Assembly (NCBI RefSeq): GCF_029813835.1
Contig: NZ_JARVKV010000016.1
Coordinates: 1-64,000, forward strand
DNA: 64,000 nt
Reading direction: 5' to 3'
Origin: Streptomyces sp. DH37
Lineage (GTDB): Bacteria; Actinomycetota; Actinomycetes; Streptomycetales; Streptomycetaceae
The notes under the pieces were generated by a model. It saw only the letters and a list, made by a program, of their open reading frames with translations. It was not told the DNA's origin and did not search any database. Positions 43,408-51,800 of the stretch are shown here, in pieces. The position numbers were made by a program, and so were the translations under genes. The first letter of the stretch is position 1. Each line of letters begins with the position of its first letter.

Positions 43408-43985
43408 CCACCTCCACCACCCCCCGCGGCCTGACCCCCGGCGAACTGCGCGCGCAGCTCGGCTCCGACCACCCGCCCCGGCTGCTCGACGTCCGCTCCC
43501 CCGCCGAGTTCGAGGGGGCGCACATCCCCGGCTCCCACAACGTCCCGCTGGACGTCCTGCTCGAACACCGCGAGGAGCTGACGAAGCACCTGGACACCGA
43601 CGTGGTGCTGGTGTGCCACTCCGGCCGGCGCGCCGGCCGGGCCGAACGCGCCCTCGCCGAGGCCGGGCTCCCCGGCCTGGCCGTCCTGGCGGGCGGCGTC
43701 GCCGCCTGGGAGGGGTCGGGCGCCCCGACCGACCACGGCCGGGAGCGCTGGGACATGGAGCGCCAGGTCCGCCTGGCCGCCGGCTCCCTCGTCCTGGCCG
43801 GCGCCCTCGGCAGCTTCGCCGTCCCCGGACTCCAGGCGCTCTCGGCGTTCGTCGGCGGCGGCCTGGCCTTCGCCGCCCTCAGCAACACCTGCGCCATGGG
43901 CGTGCTGCTCTCGAGGATGCCGTGGAACCGCACGCCGTCCTTCGATCCGCGCGAGGCCGTCGCACGGCTCGCCGACGGCAGGTGA
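43404..43985 (+). CDS. Membrane-bound rhodanese (YgaP-like, DUF2892)
   Basis: 193 residues: a rhodanese domain (about 10-115) with catalytic Cys71 in VLVCHSGRRAG, then two hydrophobic helices (about 130-175, LAAGSLVLAGALGSFAVPG and AFVGGGLAFAALSNTCAMGVLL), the YgaP design. It should take sulfane sulfur at the inner membrane surface and pass it on, or clear it. ATG 43404 overlaps the cstB stop by 4 nt, and the next gene overlaps in turn by GTGA. A second Cys in SNTCAMG is conserved in this family. Confidence 0.88.
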   Translation: MTTSTTPRGLTPGELRAQLGSDHPPRLLDVRSPAEFEGAHIPGSHNVPLDVLLEHREELTKHLDTDVVLVCHSGRRAGRAERALAEAGLPGLAVLAGGVAAWEGSGAPTDHGRERWDMERQVRLAAGSLVLAGALGSFAVPGLQALSAFVGGGLAFAALSNTCAMGVLLSRMPWNRTPSFDPREAVARLADGR

Positions 43986-44851
43986 CCGCGATGGCGCCGG
44001 CGCTCGTCCTGGTCCTCGCGCTGCTGGTCGGCGTCTGCCTCGGCCTGCTCGGGGGAGGCGGGTCGGTCCTGACCGTGCCGCTCCTGGTCTACGCCGCGGG
44101 CATGGACGCCAAGGAGGCCATCGCCACCTCGCTGTTCGTCGTCGGCGTCACCTCCGCCGTGGGCGTGGTCGGCCACGCCCGCGGCGGGCGGGTCCGCTGG
44201 CGCACCGGCGCCCTGTTCGGGGCGGCCGGCATGGCCGGCGCCTACGCCGGCGGGCTCGTCGGCGGCCGCGTCCCCGACGCCGTCCTGCTGGCCGCGTTCG
44301 CGGTCATGATGATCGCCACCGCCGCCGCCATGCTCCGGGGCCGTCGCGCCGCCGGTCCCGACCCGGCCCACCGGCAGCTCCCGGTGGGCCGGGTGCTGCT
44401 GGACGGAGCGGTCGTCGGCCTGGTCACCGGCCTGGTCGGCGCGGGCGGGGGCTTCCTCGTCGTCCCCGCCCTGGCCCTCCTGGGCGGACTGCCCATGCCG
44501 GTGGCCGTCGGCACCTCGCTGCTGGTCATCGCGGTGAAGTCCGCCGCCGGATTCGCCGGCTACCTCTCCTCGGTCCCGGTCGACTGGACGACGGCCCTGG
44601 CCGTCACCGCCTCCGCGGTCGCCGGCAGCCTCGCCGGAGCCCGGCTGGCCGGGCGCGTCCCCGCCGACGTCCTCTCCCGGCTCTTCGCCTGGTCCGTCCT
44701 GGCCATGGGCGCCCTCGTCCTGCTCCAGCAGGCCCCCGCCGGCGTACGGCTGCCCGCGCTGGCCGTGGTCGCCTCGCTGGGCGCCGGAGCGGGCGTCTGC
44801 TACGGCTTCGTCGCCCGCTGCCCGCTGCGGCGCGCCGTGCACGGCACCTGA
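43982..44851 (+). CDS. TauE/SafE-family sulfite exporter
   Basis: 289 residues with about eight hydrophobic helices and the two family repeats (GVCLGLLGGGGSVLTVPLL near the start and GLVTGLVGAGGGFLVVPAL in the middle). It is predicted to export sulfite or other organosulfur anions made by CstB. The GTG at 43982 overlaps the YgaP-like stop by 4 nt; an ATG at 43991 is possible. It is the last gene of the operon and converges with the erythromycin-esterase-family gene 42 nt away. Confidence 0.88.
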   Translation: MTAMAPALVLVLALLVGVCLGLLGGGGSVLTVPLLVYAAGMDAKEAIATSLFVVGVTSAVGVVGHARGGRVRWRTGALFGAAGMAGAYAGGLVGGRVPDAVLLAAFAVMMIATAAAMLRGRRAAGPDPAHRQLPVGRVLLDGAVVGLVTGLVGAGGGFLVVPALALLGGLPMPVAVGTSLLVIAVKSAAGFAGYLSSVPVDWTTALAVTASAVAGSLAGARLAGRVPADVLSRLFAWSVLAMGALVLLQQAPAGVRLPALAVVASLGAGAGVCYGFVARCPLRRAVHGT

Positions 44852-44893
44852 CCGCCCCGGCCCCGGTGCGCCGGACCGCCCCCGGCGGCGCGA

Positions 44894-46096
44894 CTAGCTC
44901 CGCGGGACGTCCTTGACGAACACGACGCCGTCGCTGTTCGCCAGGTGGGCCGGGTCGAGCGGGGCGTAGCCGAACCAGGGGGACACGCGGGGGGCCGGCC
45001 GCGTCTCGCCGAGGGCGGCGGCCAGCCGGGGGGCGTCGACGACGCAGCGGTCCTCCGGGAGGGCGTACAGGAGTCCTTCGACGGTGTCCGGCGGCGGGGC
45101 GCCCACCCCCCGGTGCCGGATCGTGCCGAGGGCCGTGGCCAGGAAGGCGTACTCCTCGCCCAGGCGGGCGCTCACGAGCGCGCCGGCGCTCCACCACTCC
45201 AGCGGCAGGCCGCCCATCCGCATCGTGCTCCTGTCCCGCTGGAGATGGGCGTTGTGGGCGTGGCCCAGCACCGGGCCCCGTTCGGCGACGGCGAGGAGGT
45301 TGTCGGCCATCATCCCGTCCCGCAGGCCCACCAGCCGCGTCATGCGGCTCGGTGAGGCGTCGGCCATCCAGAAGTGGTAGCGCAGCAGGCCGGTGGCGGT
45401 GCGCCCGTACAGGCGCGCCCGGTCCCAGTCGTCCCGCGAGGTCGCCGCGATCAGGTGCGGCGTCTGCGCGTCGAGCAGCGCCACCAGATCGTCGGCGATC
45501 AGCCGCAGCTCCCTGGCCTCGGCCGACTGCCCCACGGACCGGGACGGGTCCGTCATCGCGGCGGGATCGGTCCACCGCTCGTCGGCGCCGAGCAGGCGGT
45601 CGAGCGTTTCCGCGGTGCAGGGGAGCAGGCCCGCGTCCACCCGGGCCGAGAGGTGGCCGTGGAGCGCGGTGAGGGCCCGCCGGGGGCTCGCGGCGCCGGT
45701 GATCTCCAGCGGGCCGTCGAAACCGGCGAAGCGGAGCCGCTCGGAGGCGGGCCGGCCGTCGTTGTGGGCGCGCATCCAGCGCACGAGTTCGCGGTTGGCC
45801 GCGCAGGCGCCCCAGCCGTGGCTGAAGCCGCGCTCCATGACCTCGTCGAGGGTGCCCGCGCCCGAGGCGACGTAGTCGTCCACGACCAGGCCCGCCACGC
45901 AGTCGCTCTCGATCGCGATCGTCCGGTAGCCCTCCTGCTCGACGAGCTGCCGGAAGAGCTCGTTGCGCAGGCGGAGCAGGGCGTCCTCGCCGTGGGTGGG
46001 CTCGCCCAGGGCGAGCAGCCGCGGCCGGGCCGGAAGCAGCCCCATGACGGCGGCGGCCTCGACGGCATGGGCGGTGTCCTTGATGCCAGTAGCCAT
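44894..46096 (-). CDS. Erythromycin esterase family protein
   Basis: 400 residues of the EreA/EreB fold. The signature LGEPTHGEDAL (Glu32, His35) and the downstream AIESD and GHAHNAHLQ motifs carry the catalytic His/Glu residues that hydrolyse lactone esters. Chromosomal members in actinomycetes have varied or unknown substrates, so macrolide resistance cannot be assumed. ATG 46096 has GAGGG just upstream. It is divergent from a TioE-type regulator with a perfect dyad at its start, so ligand-induced control is likely. Confidence 0.88.
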   Translation of the reverse strand: MATGIKDTAHAVEAAAVMGLLPARPRLLALGEPTHGEDALLRLRNELFRQLVEQEGYRTIAIESDCVAGLVVDDYVASGAGTLDEVMERGFSHGWGACAANRELVRWMRAHNDGRPASERLRFAGFDGPLEITGAASPRRALTALHGHLSARVDAGLLPCTAETLDRLLGADERWTDPAAMTDPSRSVGQSAEARELRLIADDLVALLDAQTPHLIAATSRDDWDRARLYGRTATGLLRYHFWMADASPSRMTRLVGLRDGMMADNLLAVAERGPVLGHAHNAHLQRDRSTMRMGGLPLEWWSAGALVSARLGEEYAFLATALGTIRHRGVGAPPPDTVEGLLYALPEDRCVVDAPRLAAALGETRPAPRVSPWFGYAPLDPAHLANSDGVVFVKDVPRS

Positions 46097-46100
46097 GCCC

Positions 46101-46116
46101 TCAACGCTATCGTTGA
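46101..46116. promoter_or_regulatory. Dyad in the esterase/TioE divergent region
   Basis: TCAACG-CTAT-CGTTGA, a perfect 6-4-6 inverted repeat 5 bp from the esterase ATG, followed by TCTCGATTGAGA, an imperfect dyad. Likely site for the TioE-type regulator. Confidence 0.6.
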
Positions 46117-46154
46117 ACTCTCGATTGAGACTTTTGCGCGATAACGGCAGGACG

Positions 46155-46916
46155 ATGGGACGAAACCTTCAAAGTGGCAAGCGACTCAGGCCCGTTGATC
46201 TGGCGCGCGGGCACGGTCTGTCCACGCAGGCGGTCAGGAACTACGAGGAGGCCGGCATCCTTCCGGCCGCCGACCGCACGCCCCACGGCCACCGCGCCTA
46301 CACCTCGCTGCACGCGGGGGCCCTGCGCGCGTTCCTCGCCCTGGTGCCCGGCCACGGCCACCGGACGGCGACGGCGATCATGCGGGCGGTGAACGAGGGC
46401 GCGACCGAGGAGGCGTTCCGCCTCATCGACGAGAGCCACGCCCAGCTCCTCGACGACCGCCGGACCCTCCGGGCCGTGGAGAGCGCCCTCCGCGACCTGG
46501 AGCCCACTCCGGAGGCCGCCACGGCGTCCGGGCCCGGTGGGGGCTCCGCACCGGCCGCGGCGGCCCGGACCGGCGGCACGTTCATCGGACCGCTGGCGGG
46601 GAGGCTCGGCATCCGGCCCGCGACGCTGCGCACCTGGGAGCGCGCCGGGCTGGTGCGCCCGCGCCGCGACCCCCGGACCGGGTACCGCGTCTACGACGAG
46701 TCCGACGCGCGGGACGCCCGGCTGGTCCACCAGCTCAGGCGGGGCGGCTACCTGCTGGAGCAGATCGCCCCGCTGATCGCCCAGGTGCGGGCGGCCGGCG
46801 GACTGGAACCGCTGGAGGCCGCGCTGCGCGACTGGCACGGCAGACTGTCCGCCCGCGGGCGGGCGATGCTGGCCGGGGCCGCCGAGCTGGAGGCGTACCT
46901 GCGCGAGCGCGGATGA
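46155..46916 (+). CDS. TioE-type regulator with two MerR domains
   Basis: 253 residues with two MerR DNA-binding domains: residues about 12-80 (GHGLSTQAVRNYEEAGILPAA) and about 145-215 (LGIRPATLRTWERAGLVRPRRDPRTGYRVYDESD). The tandem arrangement is that of TioE and its relatives. No effector-binding domain or metal Cys is visible. ATG 46155 has AGGA 4 nt upstream. It is divergent from the esterase gene and probably acts at the intervening dyad, where MerR proteins remodel a promoter with a long spacer. Confidence 0.88.
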   Translation: MGRNLQSGKRLRPVDLARGHGLSTQAVRNYEEAGILPAADRTPHGHRAYTSLHAGALRAFLALVPGHGHRTATAIMRAVNEGATEEAFRLIDESHAQLLDDRRTLRAVESALRDLEPTPEAATASGPGGGSAPAAAARTGGTFIGPLAGRLGIRPATLRTWERAGLVRPRRDPRTGYRVYDESDARDARLVHQLRRGGYLLEQIAPLIAQVRAAGGLEPLEAALRDWHGRLSARGRAMLAGAAELEAYLRERG

Positions 46917-47008
46917 GGCACCGGCGGCAACGGTCCCCGGTGCCCTGCCCGGACCCGGCGCCGGTTTCCGTTCCGGGATTCCCGGCCCCCGCACGCCGGG
47001 GTGCCGGC

Positions 47009-47034
47009 GGAATGTTCCGCGCCGTCCCGGCGTT
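47009..47034 (+). promoter_or_regulatory. Sigma-R promoter (GGAAT-N18-GTT) of the thioredoxin gene
   Basis: GGAAT (47009-47013), exactly 18 nt, GTT (47032-47034). This is the core sigma-R (disulfide stress) consensus, 57 nt upstream of the thioredoxin ATG. Thioredoxin genes are classic members of that regulon. Confidence 0.8.
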
Positions 47035-47091
47035 GATCACCGCGCGGGGTATCGACCGGTACCACCCGGACACAACGGAAGGAACCGCCGT

Positions 47092-47791
<700 letters not shown>

Positions 47792-47810
47792 CGCCCCCGG
47801 CCCGGCGGCT

Positions 47811-47832
47811 CCCGGCCCGCCCGGGCGCCGGG
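47811..47832. terminator. Stem-loop between convergent cstR and AI-2E transporter genes
   Basis: CCCGGC (47811-47816) pairs with GCCGGG (47827-47832), and the inner part contains the self-complementary GCCCGGGC. It lies 20 nt after the cstR stop. Confidence 0.5.
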
Positions 47833-47889
47833 GCGCGCGTCCGGGAACCGCCGGGAGGACGCCCCGGCCGTGCCCTGGCCATGCCCCGG

Positions 47890-48972
47890 TCACGCGCGCA
47901 GGTGCCGCACCACGATCCGGGCGCTGGTGGTGACCGGCACCGCGACCAGCATCCCGAGCACACCCGCCGCGACGCCCCCCGCCAGGACCACCAGGAGCAC
48001 CACCAGCGGCGGCAGGCGGACCACCCGGCCCAGGGCCAGCGGCGCGACGACCTGGCTCTCCACCTGCTGGACGGCGGTGAGGGCCAGGGCCGCCCACAGC
48101 GCCTGCCACGGGTCGCCGGTCAGCAGGGCGATGGCGACGGCCAGCACGCCGCCCACGAGGGGCCCGACGAAGGGCACCAGGTTGGTGACCCCGGCGACCA
48201 CGCCGACGAACAGCCAGTAGCGCAGCCCGACGGCCCACAGCGCCAGCGACGACGCCACGCCCACGAACGCGGCCACCAGCAGCTGCCCCCGCAGGTAGGC
48301 GCCGGTGGCCTCCGCGCACCGGGCGGCCACGCCGATGATCTCCTCCCGCCTCCCCTCGGGGAGCAGACCGGCCGCCCAGCGCCTGATCCGGGGCAGGTCG
48401 GCGAGCGTGTAGAAGCCGATCACCACGCCCGCGAACGTCAGCACCAGGCCGAACCCGACCGCCGCGGCCCCCGAGCCGACACCGGACAGGAGGCCCGCGA
48501 CGGAGTCGCGGTTCTCCTGCCGCCGCAGCCACCGCGTGACCGCCTCGCCGTCGAGCCGCACCCGCGCGTCCAGCCCCAGGCGCTCGGCCAGGACCCCCAG
48601 CTCGCGCTCCACTCCCTCCAGCGAGGTCGGCAGACCCGCGAGCACGGCGGAGACCTGCTCCAGCAGCAACGGGACGATCAGCAGGCCCGGCACGGCGACG
48701 GCCACGATCAGCCCGGTCACCACCAGGGCCGTGCCCAGCCCGCGGGGGACGCGCCGCCGCTCCAGCAGCCCGACCGGCGGAGCCAGCAGGTAGACGATCA
48801 CCGCCGCGACGATGACCGGCCACAGCAGCGGCGCCAGCGGCCGGAGCACACGCAGGAGTCCCCAGAGCAGGACGGACAGACCGAGCACCGTCCAGACCGC
48901 CACCCCGGCGCGCAACCACCGGTCGTGGACCCGGCCGGGAGCGCCGCGCCGGGCCGGAGAGGGGTGGGCCAC
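47890..48972 (-). CDS. AI-2E family transporter (PerM-like)
   Basis: 360 residues with about eight hydrophobic helices and the family signatures (WPVIVAAVIVYLLAPPV, VGVVAGVTNLVPFVGPLVG, LPPLVVLLVVLAGGVAAGVLG). Members export signal molecules or act as ion/proton antiporters. The ATG at 48972 is only 3 nt after the mnhG stop, so it is co-transcribed with the Mrp antiporter. A Na+/H+ function would fit better than AI-2 transport. Confidence 0.88.
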   Translation of the reverse strand: MAHPSPARRGAPGRVHDRWLRAGVAVWTVLGLSVLLWGLLRVLRPLAPLLWPVIVAAVIVYLLAPPVGLLERRRVPRGLGTALVVTGLIVAVAVPGLLIVPLLLEQVSAVLAGLPTSLEGVERELGVLAERLGLDARVRLDGEAVTRWLRRQENRDSVAGLLSGVGSGAAAVGFGLVLTFAGVVIGFYTLADLPRIRRWAAGLLPEGRREEIIGVAARCAEATGAYLRGQLLVAAFVGVASSLALWAVGLRYWLFVGVVAGVTNLVPFVGPLVGGVLAVAIALLTGDPWQALWAALALTAVQQVESQVVAPLALGRVVRLPPLVVLLVVLAGGVAAGVLGMLVAVPVTTSARIVVRHLRA

Positions 48973-48975
48973 GGT

Positions 48976-49320
48976 TCACCGCCCTCCGTCGCGCCGTGCG
49001 CCGCCCAGGTCGTCGCGGTGGGTGGACCGGGCCAGCGGCGCACCCGACCGGTACGCCGCGCGGCCCACCGCGTACGCCCCGAACGGGGTGGTGAGCAGTT
49101 GCAGCACCACCCCGAGCCCGAGGACGGCGGCGGTGAACACGCCGGGCATCAGGACGAAGACGCCCAGCAGGACGCACACCACGCCCAGCGCCGCCGCCTT
49201 GGCCACCGCGTTGGCCCGGTTGTAGGCGTCGGGCAGGCGTACCAGGCCCAGCGCGGCGACGGCCATCAGGGCGGTACCGGTGCCGGTGAGGGCGTGCCCG
49301 AGCAGGTCCTGCGCGGTCAT
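48976..49320 (-). CDS. mnhG: Mrp antiporter subunit G (MnhG/PhaG)
   Basis: 114 residues with three hydrophobic helices and the conserved GLVRLPDAYNRANAVAKA of MnhG. Part of the multi-subunit cation/proton antiporter. ATG 49320 overlaps the mnhF stop by 4 nt; a GTG at 49329 is less likely. The C-terminal tail is Arg/Asp-rich. Confidence 0.9.
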   Translation of the reverse strand: MTAQDLLGHALTGTGTALMAVAALGLVRLPDAYNRANAVAKAAALGVVCVLLGVFVLMPGVFTAAVLGLGVVLQLLTTPFGAYAVGRAAYRSGAPLARSTHRDDLGGARRDGGR

Positions 49321-49574
49321 GACGACCACCGCTCCAGCAGGTGGGCCACGGCGACGGTGGCCAGGAAGCCGACCAGTGTCGCGACGAGCACCAGGATCAG
49401 CACCGCGGGAGTGTCCAGCCGTACCGCCAGCAGGGCGACGGCCGCCACGAACACCACGAAGCCGAGGTCCACCGCGACCACCCGGTCGGCGTCCGTGGGC
49501 CCGGCCGCCATCCGCCAGACGGCCACGGCCATGACCACCGCGAGCACCCCGAGCAGGACGCCGGTCGCCGTCAT
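49317..49574 (-). CDS. mnhF: Mrp antiporter subunit F (MnhF)
   Basis: 85 residues with three helices and the MnhF motif RMAAGPTDADRVVAVD. It assists assembly of the antiporter. It overlaps mnhE and mnhG by 4 nt each. Confidence 0.9.
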   Translation of the reverse strand: MTATGVLLGVLAVVMAVAVWRMAAGPTDADRVVAVDLGFVVFVAAVALLAVRLDTPAVLILVLVATLVGFLATVAVAHLLERWSS

Positions 49575-49972
49575 GGGTCTCCCTCCTCTTCCTCCGGGAC
49601 CCGGGTCTGCCGGGACCGCAGCACCGTCAGCAGCCGGTCCTCCAGATCGGCGAGCTCGCCCAGGAAGCGGTCGGCGTCGGCCGCGTGCATCCCGTGGACG
49701 AACAGGGTCGGCGGCTCCGTGCGCACCTCCAGCACGAGCGTTCCCGGTGTCAGTGTGATCAGGTGCGCGAAGAGGGCGATCTCCGCCGGTGTCCGGCAGC
49801 GCAGCCGCATCCCGACGACGGCGGGAGCCAGCCCGCTGCCCGGCGTCACGATCTCCCGGGCCACGATCGCGTTGGCGTGCAGGAACCACACGCCGTAGTG
49901 GCCGGCGAAGGCCGCCGCCCGTGCGCCGCGGACGGCCGCGCCGCGCAGCCGGGCCGGGAGGCGTCCGGTCAC
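49571..49972 (-). CDS. mnhE: Mrp antiporter subunit E (MnhE)
   Basis: 133 residues, MnhE type, with LITLTPGTLVLEVR in the middle and VHGMHAAD near the end. It is shorter than full MnhE (about 160 residues) and lacks most of the N-terminal membrane helices, starting directly with an Arg-rich segment. It overlaps mnhD and mnhF by 4 nt each, so the frame is real despite the reduced length. Confidence 0.87.
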   Translation of the reverse strand: MTGRLPARLRGAAVRGARAAAFAGHYGVWFLHANAIVAREIVTPGSGLAPAVVGMRLRCRTPAEIALFAHLITLTPGTLVLEVRTEPPTLFVHGMHAADADRFLGELADLEDRLLTVLRSRQTRVPEEEEGDP

Positions 49973-51450
49973 CGTGTCACCGCCCCCGCGTACGCCGAGA
50001 CGTCCAGCAGTCCGCCGGCCGCCTCGGCGGCCGCGGTGAGCAGCGGCTGCGCCGCGATGCCGAACACCACGGACGGCACGGTGAGCACCAGCGCCGGGAC
50101 GGCGAGCGCCGGCCGGACGGTGGTGCGGGCCAGCAGCCGGAGCGCGGACTCCTCCCGGGACAGGTCCTCACCGCCCCAGAAGGCTCCGGCCCAGATCTTG
50201 ACCATGGAGACCAGGGTGAGGAAGCTGACCCCGACGGCGATCCCGACGGCGAGGTGGTCGGCCTCGGCCGCGGCGGCGCGGATCAGGCCCAGCTTGGCGA
50301 CGAAGCCGGACAGCGGCGGCAGCCCGGCCAGGGAGAGCGCCGAGACCAGGAACGCGGCGGCGAGCGGGGGCTCGCGCCGGGCGAGCGAGCCGACCCGGTC
50401 GAGCCGGTCGGTTCCGTAGGCGGTCTCCACGGCGCCCGCGCACATCAGCAGCGCGGCCTTCACCAGCACGTACTGCACCAGGTAGAAGACCGCGGCGGTG
50501 AGGCCGGCGCGGGTGAACAGCGCCAGGCCGAGCAGGATGTAGCCGATCTGGCTCACCATGTGGAACGTCAGGACGCCCCGCATGCCCGGCTCCCCGACCG
50601 CGCCCAGGACCCCCACCACCATGGTCAGCAGGGCCGCCGCCATGATCAGCCAGCGCAGTCCCGTCCCGTCGTGGACGACCGCGTAGATCCGGATGATCCC
50701 GTACACCCCGACCTTGGTCAGCAGCCCGGAGAACAGGACGGTGACCGCGGGCGGGGCCTGCGGGTAGGTGCGGGGCAGCCAGCCGTGCAGCGGCACGACC
50801 GCCGCCTTGGCCGCCAGCGCGATGAGCACCGCGCCGCAGGCCAGCGCCGCCGCGGTGCTCTGCCGTGCCGCCCCGGCCAGTTCCCCCAGGTTCACCGTCC
50901 CGGTGACGCCGTAGACCAGGCCGACGCCGGCGAGCAGGAGGGTGGAGGCCAGCAGGCTGAAGGTGAGGTAGATCCGTCCGGCGGCGGTCCGGGCGCGGCC
51001 GCCGCTCATCGTCAGCAGCGCGTACGACGGCACGAGCATGACCTCGATGAAGACGAAGAGGTTGAACAGGTCCGCGGTGAGGAAGGCCCCGTACACCCCC
51101 GCCGAGAGGACCATGACCAGCGGGGCGAACCGGGGACTCGCGTCGTCCCCGGTCCCGGCGGCGAAGGCGAGGCCGGCCAGCACCAGGACGGCGCTGACGC
51201 ACAGCATGAGGGCGCTGAGCGCGTCGGCGGCGAACACGATCGCGAAACCCGGCGGCCATCCGCCCACGCTCAGGTGGCGGACCGTGCCGTCCAGGCTCCC
51301 GGCGAGCAGGACCGCGGACAGCAGGAGGACCCCGGCGCTGACCGCCGACGCGGTCAGCCGGTGTGTCCGCCGGTCGCCGGGGTACGCCACGAGCGCGCCG
51401 GCCGCCAGCAGCGGAACGGCGACCGGAAGGATGAGCGCCGGGCCGCTCAC
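49969..51450 (-). CDS. mnhD: Mrp antiporter subunit D (MnhD)
   Basis: 493 residues, about 14 membrane helices, homologous to proton-pumping complex I subunits NuoM/NuoN. The core has FVFIEVMLVPSYALL (essential Glu), the KAAVVPLHGWLP Lys/His helix and HMVSQIGYILLG. It supports cation/proton exchange with MnhA. The start at 51450 overlaps mnhC by 4 nt. Confidence 0.92.
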   Translation of the reverse strand: MSGPALILPVAVPLLAAGALVAYPGDRRTHRLTASAVSAGVLLLSAVLLAGSLDGTVRHLSVGGWPPGFAIVFAADALSALMLCVSAVLVLAGLAFAAGTGDDASPRFAPLVMVLSAGVYGAFLTADLFNLFVFIEVMLVPSYALLTMSGGRARTAAGRIYLTFSLLASTLLLAGVGLVYGVTGTVNLGELAGAARQSTAAALACGAVLIALAAKAAVVPLHGWLPRTYPQAPPAVTVLFSGLLTKVGVYGIIRIYAVVHDGTGLRWLIMAAALLTMVVGVLGAVGEPGMRGVLTFHMVSQIGYILLGLALFTRAGLTAAVFYLVQYVLVKAALLMCAGAVETAYGTDRLDRVGSLARREPPLAAAFLVSALSLAGLPPLSGFVAKLGLIRAAAAEADHLAVGIAVGVSFLTLVSMVKIWAGAFWGGEDLSREESALRLLARTTVRPALAVPALVLTVPSVVFGIAAQPLLTAAAEAAGGLLDVSAYAGAVTR

Positions 51451-51800
51451 CGCGGGGACCCCTCGTCCGCCGGGGGCTCGGCGGGCCCGTCGCCGGGGCG
51501 GCCGCCGGATCCGGCGAAGCGCTCGGCGCGGGCCAGGCCCAGCAGGTACACGGTGATGCCGAAGGTGATGACGACGGCGGTGAGCACGAACGCCTGCGGC
51601 AGCGGGTCGGCCGTCCGCGCGGGGTCGCCGTCGCCGATCAGCGGGGGGTCGCGGCGCTCCGGGCCCCCGGCCGTCAGCAGCAGGAGGTTCACCGCGTGGC
51701 CCAGCAGCACGAACCCGAACGTGATCCGGACCAGACCGGGGCGCAGGACCATGAAGACTCCTCCCGCCGCCAGGACGCCGACGGCGAGCGCCGCCGTCAC
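51447..51800 (-). CDS. mnhC: Mrp antiporter subunit C (MnhC)
   Basis: 117 residues with three helices, a NuoK relative, with GFVLLGHAVNLLLLT and a long loop before VLTAVVITFGITVYLL. The GTG at 51800 overlaps the mnhA stop by 4 nt. The C-terminus is a Gly/Pro/Glu-rich tail. Confidence 0.91.
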   Translation of the reverse strand: MTAALAVGVLAAGGVFMVLRPGLVRITFGFVLLGHAVNLLLLTAGGPERRDPPLIGDGDPARTADPLPQAFVLTAVVITFGITVYLLGLARAERFAGSGGRPGDGPAEPPADEGSPR

